Made by a program: the position numbers and the translations under genes. Shown piece by piece: positions 1 to 15,246 of a stretch of 64,000 nucleotides of DNA. Source of the DNA: Dactylosporangium fulvum (GTDB taxonomy: Bacteria; Actinomycetota; Actinomycetes; Mycobacteriales; Micromonosporaceae). The notes beneath the pieces were generated by a model. It saw only the letters and a program-made list of their open reading frames with translations, searched no databases and was not told the DNA's origin. The stretch covers positions 9,634,501 through 9,698,500 of the forward strand of contig NZ_CP073720.1 in NCBI RefSeq assembly GCF_025137375.1. The letters run 5' to 3'. Each line of letters opens with the position of its first letter. Position 1 is the first letter of the stretch.

Positions 1-70
1 GCCCGGGGTTGTGGTCCGCACCCACCCTCATTCCCGCGGAGGCGGGCCGGTGTGGGCGCACGCACGAGTT

Positions 71-87
71 GCCCGGCAAAGCCGGGC
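71..87 (-). terminator. Possible terminator hairpin after the DUF4190-like gene pair
   Basis: A perfect 7-bp stem (GCCCGGC / GCCGGGC) with a 3-nt loop lies about 130 bp past the end of the preceding minus-strand gene. No T-tract follows, which is common for actinobacterial terminators. The rest of 1-214 shows no convincing gene. Confidence 0.4.
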
Positions 88-214
88 ACGAGGGGAAAGA
101 GTACCCACCGTGAGGACGCTGGTCAAAATCGCCCGGGTGCCTCTTGACGGAACACTCTTCACACCTAGAGTACCCGGTCGCGGATCGACGTGGCCGGGGG
201 GCTCCAGATCGAGG

Positions 215-694
215 TCACGATGCTGTCAGAACGAAGGCGAGCAGGAGTGAGAACAGCGCGAAGCCCGCTCCCACCGAGCCCAGCACGATCCCCGTGATCG
301 CCATGCCCCTGCCGGTGACGCCGCGGCCGGCCAGCCGGATCTGCCGCATGCCGAAGACGCCCAGTCCGATGGCACCCAGCCCGAGGAAGACCGCCAGGGC
401 GGTGAACGCGCCTCCAGCGGTCGGGCCCCAGCCCTCCTGCGCACCACCCACGCCGAGGCAGGTGACGAACAGCGAGACCAGGATCGAGGCGATGCCGGCC
501 ACCAGGCTGCCGATGGACGGCCCGCTCGGCGTCGACTGAACCAGCGGATACGCCACCCCGAAGGGGGTGCCCTGCACCACGTCGACCCGCATCGCCGGAG
601 CTGCCGCGGGCGTCGGGACCGGTGACGGAGGCGGCGGCGGAGGCTGCGGAGGAAATCCCGGGTAGCCTCCCGGCTGACCGACGGGGTAACCCAT
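215..694 (-). CDS. DUF4190-like small membrane protein with Pro-rich N-terminus
   Basis: The 159-residue product has a Gly/Pro-rich cytoplasmic-looking N-terminus (about residues 1-35, with a run of prolines) followed by two or three hydrophobic segments between residues 60 and 155. This layout is typical of actinobacterial DUF4190-domain proteins, which are membrane proteins of unknown function. The ATG overlaps the stop of the upstream gene (TGATG), so the two are probably translationally coupled. No catalytic motif is visible. Assignment to DUF4190 is from overall look, not from a profile search. Confidence 0.75.
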   Translation of the reverse strand: MGYPVGQPGGYPGFPPQPPPPPPSPVPTPAAAPAMRVDVVQGTPFGVAYPLVQSTPSGPSIGSLVAGIASILVSLFVTCLGVGGAQEGWGPTAGGAFTALAVFLGLGAIGLGVFGMRQIRLAGRGVTGRGMAITGIVLGSVGAGFALFSLLLAFVLTAS

Positions 695-1029
695 CAGTTC
701 ACCGTCGGGTCGAAGTCGGTGCCGCGCTGCCGGGCATAGGTGAGCAGGCCGATGATCACCAGCACCACGAGCATGGCGATCGCCAGCACGATGCCGGTCC
801 AGGCGAGCCGCACGCCGGTGCGCAGCCGCTTGGCGCCGAGCAGGAACCCGTCGGCCGCCACCAGTTCACGGTGCGACTCCTTGGCCATCAGCAGGGCGAT
901 GGTCGCCGGGATCACCCCGCCGAGAAACGGTCCGGTCACCACGGACAGCAGGCCCAGGCCCAGCACGGCCGATGCCTTCGTTGCGCGGACCGGATCCGGG
1001 TCGAGCGGGTGCCGGGTCGTGGACGTCAC
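694..1029 (-). CDS. Small membrane protein, DUF4190-like
   Basis: From a GTG at 1029 this gives 111 residues with two hydrophobic stretches (about residues 20-45 and 72-95) separated by a polar loop, resembling its downstream neighbour. An upstream ATG at 1071 is in frame, but it lies inside the strong terminator hairpin of rpoC (1054-1089), so the GTG start is preferred. It is the first gene of a two-gene unit and its stop overlaps the next start. Function is unknown; DUF4190-type proteins often sit beside core genes in actinobacteria. Confidence 0.65.
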   Translation of the reverse strand: MTSTTRHPLDPDPVRATKASAVLGLGLLSVVTGPFLGGVIPATIALLMAKESHRELVAADGFLLGAKRLRTGVRLAWTGIVLAIAMLVVLVIIGLLTYARQRGTDFDPTVN

Positions 1030-1053
1030 TCCACGACGATAACCGGTGCGACG

Positions 1054-1089
1054 CACTGAGGGCGGGGGCACAGGCCCCCGCCCTCAGTG
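1054..1089 (-). terminator. rpoC terminator hairpin
   Basis: A perfect 16-bp inverted repeat (CACTGAGGGCGGGGGC and its complement) with a 4-nt loop lies 19 bp after the rpoC stop codon. The very GC-rich stem without a U-tract is typical of actinobacterial intrinsic terminators. It separates the rpoBC unit from the following small membrane genes. Confidence 0.85.
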
Positions 1090-1107
1090 GATGACGCTCG
1101 CCGCGGC

Positions 1108-4995
<3,888 letters not shown>

Positions 4996-5042
4996 TTCGT
5001 CTATGTCCTCACGATTCAGTTGCTCGGGTAATTGCTAGGCCG

Positions 5043-5077
5043 TGGGTGCGGCGCCGGCCGGGGACCGGCGCCGCCCA
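5043..5077 (-). other. Hairpin in the rpoB-rpoC spacer
   Basis: An inverted repeat (TGGG...CGGCGCCGG / CCGGCGCCG...CCCA, with a 2-nt bulge) fills much of the 86-bp spacer between rpoB and rpoC. It could act as a processing or partial-termination site that sets the rpoB:rpoC ratio, but that is inference. Confidence 0.5.
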
Positions 5078-5081
5078 CGAA

Positions 5082-8510
<3,429 letters not shown>

Positions 8511-8641
8511 GATGCGTCCTTCCGAGGACCGGTGGTGCAGACAGGCCGTTTCGCGTGCAGCCTGACGACCCCCGGTGTGAAGAGTGCTCACGAAGAGGCA
8601 CCTCACGCCAGAGGTGAAGTCAGAAGACAGCGCAAACTAGC

Positions 8642-8670
8642 AGTGTAGCCGAAAGGCTAACCGCTGTCGA
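8642..8670 (-). promoter_or_regulatory. Predicted rpoB promoter
   Basis: On the minus strand a -35 box TCGACA (8665-8670) and a -10 box TACACT (8642-8647) are separated by exactly 17 bp, a good match to the primary sigma factor consensus. It would start transcription near 8635 and leave a leader of about 125 nt before the TTG start of rpoB. Confidence 0.65.
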
Positions 8671-8692
8671 GCGGTCTCGTGCACGATGTTTC

Positions 8693-8717
8693 AAACGATC
8701 TTTTCCGAAGATCGTTT
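8693..8717 (-). other. AT-rich hairpin upstream of the rpoB promoter
   Basis: A perfect 9-bp inverted repeat AAACGATCT / AGATCGTTT with a 7-nt loop stands out as AT-rich in this GC-rich DNA. It lies between rplL and the rpoB promoter and could be a partial terminator for transcripts arriving from rplL, or a regulator site overlapping the upstream side of the promoter. The remainder of the 540-bp gap 8511-9051 shows no gene. Confidence 0.5.
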
Positions 8718-9002
8718 TCCCACCGGCCGAGCCGCTCGCGTCGGCCGTGGCCTGCGGCTTCACCAGTCGAGGCGCTCAGAACCGAACCCAAGAAGGGTCG
8801 GGGCGCATCGGTCGGGCCGCTGGCCGCCGCGTCCGCGGAAGGCAGTGCCTGATTAGCGTGCCTGGCCGCTGGTCATCGCGTCAAGGGTTCCCACGCGCGT
8901 CGGGGCACCGTGACAGATATCTCGCACTCCAACCACTAAGTGTTGTGGTGGATACCCCTAGATCTTGGGTCCTTACACCTGGAAGCCACCCGGCAAACGC
9001 GA

Positions 9003-9034
9003 AGGGCGGCCGCCGGAATCCCGGCGGCCGCCCT
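9003..9034 (-). terminator. Terminator or attenuator after rplL
   Basis: A perfect 14-bp stem (AGGGCGGCCGCCGG and its complement) with a 4-nt loop begins 18 bp past the rplL stop. Bacterial rplJL-rpoBC operons commonly have a partial terminator here that lowers rpoBC expression relative to L7/L12; readthrough versus full stop cannot be judged from sequence. Confidence 0.8.
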
Positions 9035-9051
9035 CGTGGCGATGGGCCAGA

Positions 9052-9438
9052 CTACTTGAGGGTGACCTTGGCGCCCTCGGCCTCGAGCTTCGCCTTGGCC
9101 TTGTCGGCGCTGTCCTTGTTGGCCTTCTCGAGGACCGCCTTCGGCGCGGCCTCGACGAGGTCCTTGGCCTCCTTCAGGCCCAGGCCGGTCAGCTCACGCA
9201 CGACCTTGATGACCTGGATCTTCTTGCCGCCGTCACTCTCGAGGATGACGTCGAACTCGGTCTGCTCCTCGACCTCGGGGGCAGCAGCGGCACCGGCCGG
9301 GCCGGCCGCGGCAATCGCGACGGGGGCGGCAGCGGTGACGTCGAAGGTGGTCTCGAACTCCTTCACGAACTCGGAGAGCTCGATGAGGGTCATCTCCTTG
9401 AACGCGTCGAGGAGTTCCTGGGTGCTCAGCTTCGCCAT
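9052..9438 (-). CDS. rplL: Ribosomal protein bL12 (L7/L12)
   Basis: The 128-residue protein forms the flexible stalk of the large ribosomal subunit that recruits translational GTPases. The N-terminal dimerisation domain (about residues 1-33), the Ala/Pro-rich hinge (about 35-55) and the C-terminal domain with the conserved [10 protein letters not shown] and [12 protein letters not shown] segments are all visible. It follows rplJ by 42 bp, the usual pair, and a GAAAGGAACC Shine-Dalgarno region precedes the ATG. Confidence 0.99.
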   Translation of the reverse strand: MAKLSTQELLDAFKEMTLIELSEFVKEFETTFDVTAAAPVAIAAAGPAGAAAAPEVEEQTEFDVILESDGGKKIQVIKVVRELTGLGLKEAKDLVEAAPKAVLEKANKDSADKAKAKLEAEGAKVTLK

Positions 9439-9480
9439 GGTGGCGGGTTCCTTTCAGAAAGTGTGATGTGGGGCACCGGC

Positions 9481-10029
9481 CTATTCGGCCGCGCCGCCGG
9501 ATTCCTTCTCGCGCTTTTCCTGCAGAGCCGCCACGGTGCGGGCCGTCTTCGACAGCGGCGCCTGGAACAGCGCCGCAGCCTTGCTGAGGCTGCCCTTCAT
9601 GGCGCCGGCCAGCTTGGCCAGCAGCACCTCACGAGACTCGAGGTCGGCCAGGCGACGGACCTCGTCCGCGCTGATGGCCTTGCCTTCGAACACGCCGCCC
9701 TTGATGACGAGCAGCGGGTGGGCCTTCGCGAACTCACGCAGGCCCTTCGCCGCCTCGACCGGGTCGCCGGAGACGAAGGCGAGCGCGGTAGGACCGGTGA
9801 ACAAATCGTCGAGACCGCTGATGCCAGCGTCCGTCGCGGCACGCTTCGCGAGCGTGTTCTTCGCGACGGCGTACGTGGTCTCACGGCCCAGGCTGCGACG
9901 CAGGGTCTTGAGCTGCGCCACGGTCAGGCCGCGGTACTCGGTCAGCACGGTGGCCGTCGAACCACGGAAGGCTTCGGTGAGCTCCGCGACCGCGGTGGCC
10001 TTGTCGTCTCGAACCGGCTTGTCCGCCAT
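9481..10029 (-). CDS. rplJ: Ribosomal protein uL10
   Basis: The 182-residue protein anchors the L12 dimers to 23S rRNA at the base of the stalk. The N-terminal RNA-binding domain has the typical [16 protein letters not shown] segment and the C-terminal helix that binds L12 is present, with an alanine/glutamate-rich tail. A GGAGAGAGGAGGGAC Shine-Dalgarno precedes the ATG. It is the first gene of the rplJL unit, with a dedicated promoter and an attenuator-bearing leader upstream, the classical site of autoregulation by the L10-L12 complex. Confidence 0.99.
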   Translation of the reverse strand: MADKPVRDDKATAVAELTEAFRGSTATVLTEYRGLTVAQLKTLRRSLGRETTYAVAKNTLAKRAATDAGISGLDDLFTGPTALAFVSGDPVEAAKGLREFAKAHPLLVIKGGVFEGKAISADEVRRLADLESREVLLAKLAGAMKGSLSKAAALFQAPLSKTARTVAALQEKREKESGGAAE

Positions 10030-10245
10030 GTCCCTCCTCTCTCCTTGCTTCGGTGCTGGTCACCTGCCGGCGATCCGCAGCAACGAAAAACGCCCCGGCG
10101 CAGGGGCGCACGGGGCTTCGGAGGGCGCACAGTGGCGCCGACGTTCGCTTTGTTGCGGCCCTGCGCGGGTCGCCCGCGTTGATGCGGGACCTTCGACATC
10201 CCCCGCTTTTCGGCAGGGAGATGTGACCAGCGGTCTTCGGGTTTC
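10030..10245 (-). ncRNA. rplJ mRNA leader (L10 leader)
   Basis: About 215 nt of untranslated leader lie between the predicted rplJ promoter and the rplJ start. It contains several GC-rich inverted repeats and one intrinsic terminator (10086-10108), which fits the L10 leader family through which L10-L12 represses its own operon. The consensus kink-turn was not verified; a covariance search (Rfam L10_leader) would decide. Confidence 0.6.
10086..10108 (-). terminator. Intrinsic terminator inside the rplJ leader
   Basis: On the minus strand a stem CGCCCC / GGGGCG with a 6-nt loop is followed immediately by TTTTT, a rare classical U-tract in this GC-rich genome. It sits 57 bp before the rplJ start and so is well placed as an attenuator controlled by L10-L12 or by leader folding. 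Confidence 0.75.
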
Positions 10246-10251
10246 GCTTTA

Positions 10252-10280
10252 TTTATACATGGCGGATCCGGCGCGACCAA
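10252..10280 (-). promoter_or_regulatory. Predicted rplJ promoter
   Basis: Minus-strand -35 TTGGTC (10275-10280) and -10 TATAAA (10252-10257) are 17 bp apart. The AT-rich -10 is conspicuous. The promoter sits directly after the ABC permease stop codon, giving rplJL transcription independent of the upstream genes. Confidence 0.65.
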
Positions 10281-10281
10281 A

Positions 10282-10974
10282 TCACGGCCGGCTCAGGCGC
10301 AACCTCGCATAAATGCTGATCACCACTGCGGTCCACAGAACGCCCCAGGCGGTCGCCACGGCCAGTGCCGCCAGGTCCGCGCCGCCGACCGTTTCCCGGG
10401 CGGTCGTCATCACCGGGGGCGCGAGCCACGGTGCCGGTGAGCTTTTCAGGCCGAGGACGATCGCCAGCACCAGCCCGCCGACGAGGACCGCCAGGCCGCG
10501 GGCCGCCTGGCCGGCCACCGCACGGCTGGCCAAGGCGCCGAGTCCCACCGCCGGCAGCAGGAGCAGCAGATGGGCCCAGACGCCGAGCGCGACGCCCTCG
10601 CCGAGCGACGGGTCGCCGGCCTTCTCCGGGCCCGTCACGCCGCCCACCGCCCACGGCAGGACCAGCGCGATCAGGATGACCGGAAGACCGGCCAGGGCCG
10701 CCGCCACGACCCCTGCGGTGATCTCCCTGCCGGCGCCACCGACCGCCACGCGGCTCAGCCGCCGCTGCACGTCGGGCTCGACGTCGAGGAGGATCTTCGT
10801 CTGCCAGGCGAGGACCGCGAACAGGACCGCGGCGGAGACTCCGTAGGCCTCCCCGGCCTGCGCCTGCCCGCCGCCGTAGAGCACCGAGAGCACCACCAGC
10901 GCCGCCAGCAGCGGGGCGCCGGCCCGGCCGGTCTGCACGAAGCCGGCCAGTCGCATGCGAGCCAAAGCGATCAT
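10282..10974 (-). CDS. ABC transporter permease, unknown substrate
   Basis: The 230-residue protein is mostly hydrophobic, with about six predicted membrane segments, and has the look of a small ABC-2-type or heme-exporter-like permease. Its ATG overlaps the stop of the ATPase gene by 4 bp (ATGA), so the two form a translationally coupled exporter pair. A soluble loop around residues 65-80 would be the likely contact with the ATPase. Nothing in the sequence identifies a substrate. Its position between rplA and rplJ breaks the usual ribosomal gene string. Confidence 0.8.
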   Translation of the reverse strand: MIALARMRLAGFVQTGRAGAPLLAALVVLSVLYGGGQAQAGEAYGVSAAVLFAVLAWQTKILLDVEPDVQRRLSRVAVGGAGREITAGVVAAALAGLPVILIALVLPWAVGGVTGPEKAGDPSLGEGVALGVWAHLLLLLPAVGLGALASRAVAGQAARGLAVLVGGLVLAIVLGLKSSPAPWLAPPVMTTARETVGGADLAALAVATAWGVLWTAVVISIYARLRLSRP

Positions 10975-11699
10975 CGGGTCGCGGCCTCGTCACGTACACC
11001 CACGATGTCAAAACCCTCGGCGCGCAACCGCGCGACGGCGGCCGGCGCGTCCGCGGACGCCACCGCCACTTCGATCACCTGCCGACCGGCGGGCCGCTCC
11101 CCCTCGGCGACCTCGCCGTCGCGGACGTGCCAGCGGCGTGCGTGCGGCAGGCGCGCGACCTCGCCGAGATGGTCACTGACCAGCACCGATCCTCCGCGCT
11201 CGACGACCTCCGCGACGATGCCGGGCACCTGCTCGCGGGTCTGCGCGTCAAGCCCCTCCCACGGCTCGTCGAGCACCAGGAGGCCGGGCGGTGTGAGCAG
11301 GGCCTGGACCAGGCCGACCTTCTGCGCGGAGCCCTTCGACAGCCGGCTCAGCCGCACGTCGAGGAAGTTGGCGAAGTGCAGCCGGCGTGCCCACCGCTCG
11401 ATGTCCGCGGTGCCGTCGAGGCCGCGGATCGCCGCCATGTGGCGCAGATGCGTGCGAGCGGTGAACGGCTGATCGGCAGGGAAACGCTCCGGCACCCACC
11501 CGACCACGGCCGGCCGGTCGCTGATCGTGCCACAGTCGGGGCGCAGGATGCCCGCCACGACCTGGAGCAGCGTCGATTTACCGGCCCCGTTGGGGCCCTC
11601 GACGACGGCCACCTCACCCGGCGGCAGGTGCAGGTCGACGCCGCGCAGTGTCCAGGGCGCCTTTCGGCCGTATCGAAACCAGACGTCCTGCAAAAGCAC
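10971..11699 (-). CDS. ABC transporter ATP-binding protein
   Basis: The 242-residue ATPase has a Walker A motif GPNGAGKST near residue 40, a signature motif that reads LSKGSAQK instead of LSGGQ near residue 120, and a Walker B LLVLDEPW near residue 143. The D-loop reads GLD, and HLGEVARLPH follows the SDH switch histidine. It pairs with the permease immediately downstream. The GTG start at 11699 lies at the edge of a strong hairpin that follows rplA and has no clear Shine-Dalgarno; the third codon, TTG, is an alternative. Substrate and direction (probably export) are inferred from general architecture only. Confidence 0.85.
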   Translation of the reverse strand: MLLQDVWFRYGRKAPWTLRGVDLHLPPGEVAVVEGPNGAGKSTLLQVVAGILRPDCGTISDRPAVVGWVPERFPADQPFTARTHLRHMAAIRGLDGTADIERWARRLHFANFLDVRLSRLSKGSAQKVGLVQALLTPPGLLVLDEPWEGLDAQTREQVPGIVAEVVERGGSVLVSDHLGEVARLPHARRWHVRDGEVAEGERPAGRQVIEVAVASADAPAAVARLRAEGFDIVGVRDEAATR

Positions 11700-11731
11700 C
11701 GGGACAGCGTGCCATAGACACGCTGTCCCGG
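11699..11731 (-). terminator. Terminator hairpin between rplA and the ABC genes
   Basis: A 13-bp perfect stem (core GGGACAGCGTG / CACGCTGTCCC) with a 7-nt loop lies 21 bp past the rplA stop, followed on the minus strand by GTGCTTTTGC. It probably ends the secE-nusG-rplKA transcript. The hairpin runs right up to the start codon of the ABC ATPase. Confidence 0.8.
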
Positions 11732-11752
11732 GTTGCCCTGCTGTTTTGCGGG

Positions 11753-12472
11753 TTACTCCGCGGCGTCGTCCTCGAGGAGGTTGCGCGTGCGGTTCGGGTC
11801 GACCGGGATGCCCGGGCCCATGGTGGTGGTGATGAAGATCTTCTTGAGGTACTTGCCCTTGGCCGCCGAAGGCTTGGCCCGGTTGACCTCTTCGAGGACC
11901 GCGGCGTAGTTCTCGACCAGCTGCTGATCGGTGAAGCTGGCCTTGCCGATGATCAGGTGCAGGTTCGAGTGCTTGTCAACGCGGTAGGTGATCTTGCCAC
12001 CCTTGATCTCGTTGACCGCCTTGGTGACGTCCATCGTGACCGTGCCCGTCTTCGGGTTCGGCATCAGGCCGCGCGGGCCCAGGATCCGCGCGATCCGGCC
12101 GATCTTGGCCATCTGGTCGGGCGTCGCGATCGCCGCGTCGAACTCCAGCCAGCCTTCCTGGATCCGGGCGACGAGGTCGTCGGTGCCCACAGCGTCGGCG
12201 CCGGCGGCCTCGGCCTCGGCGGCCTTGGCGCCCTGCGCGAAGACGATGACGCGGGCGGTCTTGCCGGTGCCGTGCGGCAGGTTCACCGTGCCGCGGACCA
12301 TCTGGTCGGCCTTGCGCGGGTCGACGCCCAGACGCATGGCCACCTCGACGGTGGGGTCGAACTTGACGGTCGACGTCTGCTTGGCGAGCTTGACGGCGAC
12401 GGCGGGGCTGTACAGCGCGTTGCGGTCGACGAGCTCGACGACCTTGCGGTAGTTCTTACCGTGCTGCGACAT
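11753..12472 (-). CDS. rplA: Ribosomal protein uL1
   Basis: The 239-residue protein binds 23S rRNA in the L1 stalk, controls exit of deacylated tRNA and acts as translational repressor of the rplKA unit in many bacteria. Typical segments are visible: [13 protein letters not shown] near residue 80, the [17 protein letters not shown] block in the middle and the C-terminal [13 protein letters not shown]. It follows rplK by 68 bp and is followed by a strong terminator. Confidence 0.99.
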   Translation of the reverse strand: MSQHGKNYRKVVELVDRNALYSPAVAVKLAKQTSTVKFDPTVEVAMRLGVDPRKADQMVRGTVNLPHGTGKTARVIVFAQGAKAAEAEAAGADAVGTDDLVARIQEGWLEFDAAIATPDQMAKIGRIARILGPRGLMPNPKTGTVTMDVTKAVNEIKGGKITYRVDKHSNLHLIIGKASFTDQQLVENYAAVLEEVNRAKPSAAKGKYLKKIFITTTMGPGIPVDPNRTRNLLEDDAAE

Positions 12473-12540
12473 TCTGGCTCTTCACTCCTGTGGTGATCGT
12501 GCGGGCGCCTCGACGGGTCGCCCTCCCACGTGATCCGGTG

Positions 12541-12972
12541 TCAGTCCTTGACGACGATGCCCATGGAGCGGGCGGTGCCGGCGATGATCTTCTCGGCCTC
12601 TTCGATGTCGTTGGCGTTGAGGTCGGCCATCTTCTTCTCGGCGACCTCACGCAGCTGGGCCTTGGTGATCGAGCCGACCTTGTCCCGCTGCGGCACGCCG
12701 GAACCCTTGGCCACACCGGCGGCCTTGAGCAGCAGGCGGGCGGCGGGCGGGGTCTTGAGGATGAACGTGAAGGTCCGGTCCTCGTAGACGCTGATCTGCG
12801 CCGGGATGATGTCACCGCGCTGGGACTCCGTCTGGGCGTTGTACGCCTTGACGAACTCCATGATGTTCACACCGTGCTGACCGAGGGCGGGGCCGACCGG
12901 CGGCGCCGGGGTGGCCTGGCCTGCCGGCAACTGAAGCGTGAAGGTCTTGACGAGCTTCTTCTTCGGAGGCAT
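12541..12972 (-). CDS. rplK: Ribosomal protein uL11
   Basis: The start at 12972 gives the usual 143 residues beginning MPPKKKLVK; a longer in-frame start at 13023 adds 17 unrelated residues. uL11 binds the GTPase-associated region of 23S rRNA and is the thiostrepton-site protein. The proline-rich N-domain ([19 protein letters not shown]) and the C-terminal rRNA-binding domain ([11 protein letters not shown], ending GTARSMGI) are intact. It sits in the conserved order nusG-rplK-rplA. Confidence 0.99.
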   Translation of the reverse strand: MPPKKKLVKTFTLQLPAGQATPAPPVGPALGQHGVNIMEFVKAYNAQTESQRGDIIPAQISVYEDRTFTFILKTPPAARLLLKAAGVAKGSGVPQRDKVGSITKAQLREVAEKKMADLNANDIEEAEKIIAGTARSMGIVVKD

Positions 12973-13074
12973 GGCTGCTTTCGTCTTCCTGGGCTGGAAT
13001 TGGGTCGTGCTGTTTTCACGCACGCGTGAGCGCCCGGCATCTCGGGCCGGACGCTCAAGCGTACCGCAGCGGAA

Positions 13075-13776
13075 TTAGATCTTCGTGACCTGGTTGAAGT
13101 TGAGCTCGACCGGGGTCTCACGACCGAAGATCGACACCAGCACCTTCAGCTTCTGCTGGTCGGCGTTGATCTCGCTGATCGTCGCCTGCAGCGAGGCGAA
13201 GGCGCCGTCGGTGACGGTGACCGAGTCGCCGACCTCGAAGTCGAGGACCTTGACCTCGGGCTTGCCGGGCTTCTTGCCCTCCTGCTGCACGGCCGGGGCC
13301 AGCCACTTCAGGACCTCGTCGAGCGACAGGGGCGCCGGGCGGTCGGCGCGGTCGGTCGCACCCACGAAGCCGGTGACACCCGGCGTGTTGCGCACGCAGG
13401 AATACGACTCCGGGGTCAGCTCCATCCGGACCAGGATGTAGCCCGGAAAGACCTTGTTCTGCACCTGAGTGCGCTTGCCGTTCTTGATCTCGACCTCTTC
13501 ACGAGTCGGGACCTCGACCTGGTAGATGTACTCCTCCATGTCGAGGCTCGTGATCCGGGTCTCGAGGTTGGTCTTGACCTTGTTCTCGTAACCGGCGTAG
13601 GAGTGCACCACGTACCAGTCGCCGGGCGCGAAACGCAGTGCGGCACGCAGCTCGGCGACAGGGTCCTCGGTGTCGGTCGCCACGTTCGCGTTGGCGGCCG
13701 TCAACACCGTCGACGTTTCCTCGTGCTGCTCGTCGTCGGTCCCGGGCGTCTCGTCGAATTCCTGCACGCTGCTCAC
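13075..13776 (-). CDS. nusG: Transcription elongation/antitermination factor NusG
   Basis: The 233-residue protein binds RNA polymerase through its N-terminal NGN domain (about residues 52-165, with [14 protein letters not shown]) and contacts Rho or ribosomes through the C-terminal KOW domain (about residues 178-232, with [13 protein letters not shown] and NFNQVTKI). An acidic, unstructured N-terminal extension of about 45 residues precedes the NGN domain, as in other actinobacteria. It lies between secE and rplK, the nearly universal arrangement. Confidence 0.99.
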   Translation of the reverse strand: MSSVQEFDETPGTDDEQHEETSTVLTAANANVATDTEDPVAELRAALRFAPGDWYVVHSYAGYENKVKTNLETRITSLDMEEYIYQVEVPTREEVEIKNGKRTQVQNKVFPGYILVRMELTPESYSCVRNTPGVTGFVGATDRADRPAPLSLDEVLKWLAPAVQQEGKKPGKPEVKVLDFEVGDSVTVTDGAFASLQATISEINADQQKLKVLVSIFGRETPVELNFNQVTKI

Positions 13777-13892
13777 TTCCGTCTTCTGTTCGCGCCCCGT
13801 TGGCGCTACCGGCCACCGCCGCGGGCTGTCGCCCCCGCGCCGCCCCCGTCCGGCTCATGGTCGCCGGCCGCTCGTTCTACTCTTTTCGAGCG

Positions 13893-14366
13893 TTACTCGT
13901 CAGCGCTGCCGTTGCCGAACGCCCAGAGCACCGCCTTGGCGAAGCCGTAGTCGAGCCCGGCGACGATCGCGAGCATGACGATCACGAACACCACCACGAC
14001 GAGGGTGTAGGTGGTCAGCTCCTTGCGGGTCGGCCAGATAACCTTACGCAGCTCGGCGACGACCTCGCGGATGAAGTTGATGAGCCGCGCGAAGATGTTG
14101 TTGGAGCGGCCCTCTTTGACCTTGGTCGTCTTCTTGTCCAGGTCCTTGGTCTTCAGGTCCTTGGACTTGGTGTCCTTGGCACGGCCGTTCTTCGTCGCAC
14201 GCGCGGTGTCACTGTCGGCGTCGTCGAGCTCATCGTCGACGTCTGCGGTATCGAGGTCGTCCAGCTCGTCGGCGAACTCTTCCTCGATGGCGGCGTCTTC
14301 GGCGCTGAGCTCCTCTTCACGGCGATCGTCGGCGGGGTCGGTCCCGCGTCGCCTGCGTTCGGCCAC
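13893..14366 (-). CDS. secE: Preprotein translocase subunit SecE
   Basis: From a GTG at 14366 with a GAAGAGGG Shine-Dalgarno this gives 157 residues; the longer open frame to 14534 lacks support. The C-terminal 60 residues are SecE proper: an amphipathic helix with REVVAELRKVIWPTRKEL followed by one membrane helix. The first 90 residues are a highly charged, Asp/Glu- then Lys-rich extension, common in actinobacteria but longer than in E. coli single-helix homologues. It stabilises SecY in the membrane translocon. It is followed by nusG, as usual. Confidence 0.96.
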   Translation of the reverse strand: MAERRRRGTDPADDRREEELSAEDAAIEEEFADELDDLDTADVDDELDDADSDTARATKNGRAKDTKSKDLKTKDLDKKTTKVKEGRSNNIFARLINFIREVVAELRKVIWPTRKELTTYTLVVVVFVIVMLAIVAGLDYGFAKAVLWAFGNGSADE

Positions 14367-14665
14367 TTTCGCCCTCTTCCGTGATCTCGCGAGTGCTCGG
14401 TCCGTGCACAACCGACGGCAAGACCCCGGGCCTCTTGCGACCCAGCAGGACCACCGGTCGCCGACCGAGGCGCTGTGGGTCGCACCCACAGGACCACCGG
14501 CCCGCGACCGCAGAACCACCGGTCTCGATCGCACGACCGACGGTCTCGACCTAGCCGGACCACCGGCATGAAGCCGGCGGCACGCGGTAGGACGAACCGT
14601 GACCGCTGCGGTCGTCGTCCCGATCTGCGGATCGGGCGCACGAGACCCAGGTCAGGCCTTCGGCG

Positions 14666-14738
14666 CAGGGGCGACAGGACTCGAACCTGCAACCTGCGGT
14701 TTTGGAGACCGCTGCGCTACCAATTGCGCCACACCCCT
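14666..14738 (-). tRNA. trnW: tRNA-Trp (anticodon CCA)
   Basis: The minus-strand 73-nt sequence folds as a cloverleaf: acceptor AGGGGTG with CGCCCCT, the D-arm GGCGCAATTGGTAGCGC, an anticodon loop CTCCAAA with CCA anticodon, and the T-arm GGTTCGAGTCC. CCA is not encoded. It lies between hadB and secE, a conserved actinobacterial position. Confidence 0.97.
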
Positions 14739-14843
14739 TCGTGAAGATCGAAACCACGACATCGGGCAAGCCTGATGTCGGGTTCCTCACCCCACGGCGG
14801 ACCAGTGTACGGGTTCGGGTCGGAGTTTCCCAACCACCCCCCT

Positions 14844-15245
14844 CTACCGACCTCTTACGAGTGCCTTCGCGGCTCCCAGGACTTTCTCCCCGTGGCAGGT
14901 CGCGGCGATGTCGATCTGCATCAACCCGTCCTCGAGCTGCTTCTTCACGACACCGGTCACCACGATCTCGGTGCCCTTGTCGTCGTCGGGGACGACCACC
15001 GGATTGGCGAACCGGGTGGAATATTCAACGATCGACGCGGTGTCGCCCACCCAGTAGGCGACCGCCTGGCCGGCGAGCGCCATGGTGAGCATGCCGTGGG
15101 CGATCACTCCGGGCAGGCCGACCGAGGTGGCGACCCGGTCGCTCCAGTGGATGGGGTTGAAGTCGCCGGACGCGCCCGCGTAGCGGACCAGGTCGGCGCG
15201 CGTGACCTGGAAGGTCTGGGGCGGAAACTCGGTGCCGACCTGCAT
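14844..15245 (-). CDS. hadB: MaoC-like (R)-3-hydroxyacyl-ACP dehydratase, HadB-type subunit
   Basis: The 133-residue hot-dog-fold protein carries the hydratase motif GDFNPIHW (about residues 27-34), in which the Asp and His are the catalytic pair. In mycobacteria HadA-HadB is the dehydratase of the type II fatty acid elongation cycle; in a genus without mycolic acids its substrate is uncertain. It starts one base after the hadA stop, so the two are co-transcribed and likely heterodimeric. The position between rpmG and tRNA-Trp matches other actinobacteria. Confidence 0.92.
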   Translation of the reverse strand: MQVGTEFPPQTFQVTRADLVRYAGASGDFNPIHWSDRVATSVGLPGVIAHGMLTMALAGQAVAYWVGDTASIVEYSTRFANPVVVPDDDKGTEIVVTGVVKKQLEDGLMQIDIAATCHGEKVLGAAKALVRGR

Positions 15246-15246
15246 C

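Noticed and set aside
14551-14790. 79-residue open frame across tRNA-Trp
   Set aside because: It includes VSIFTKGCGAIGSAAVSKTAGCRFESCRP, a tRNA-Trp shadow; no start site or homology supports it.
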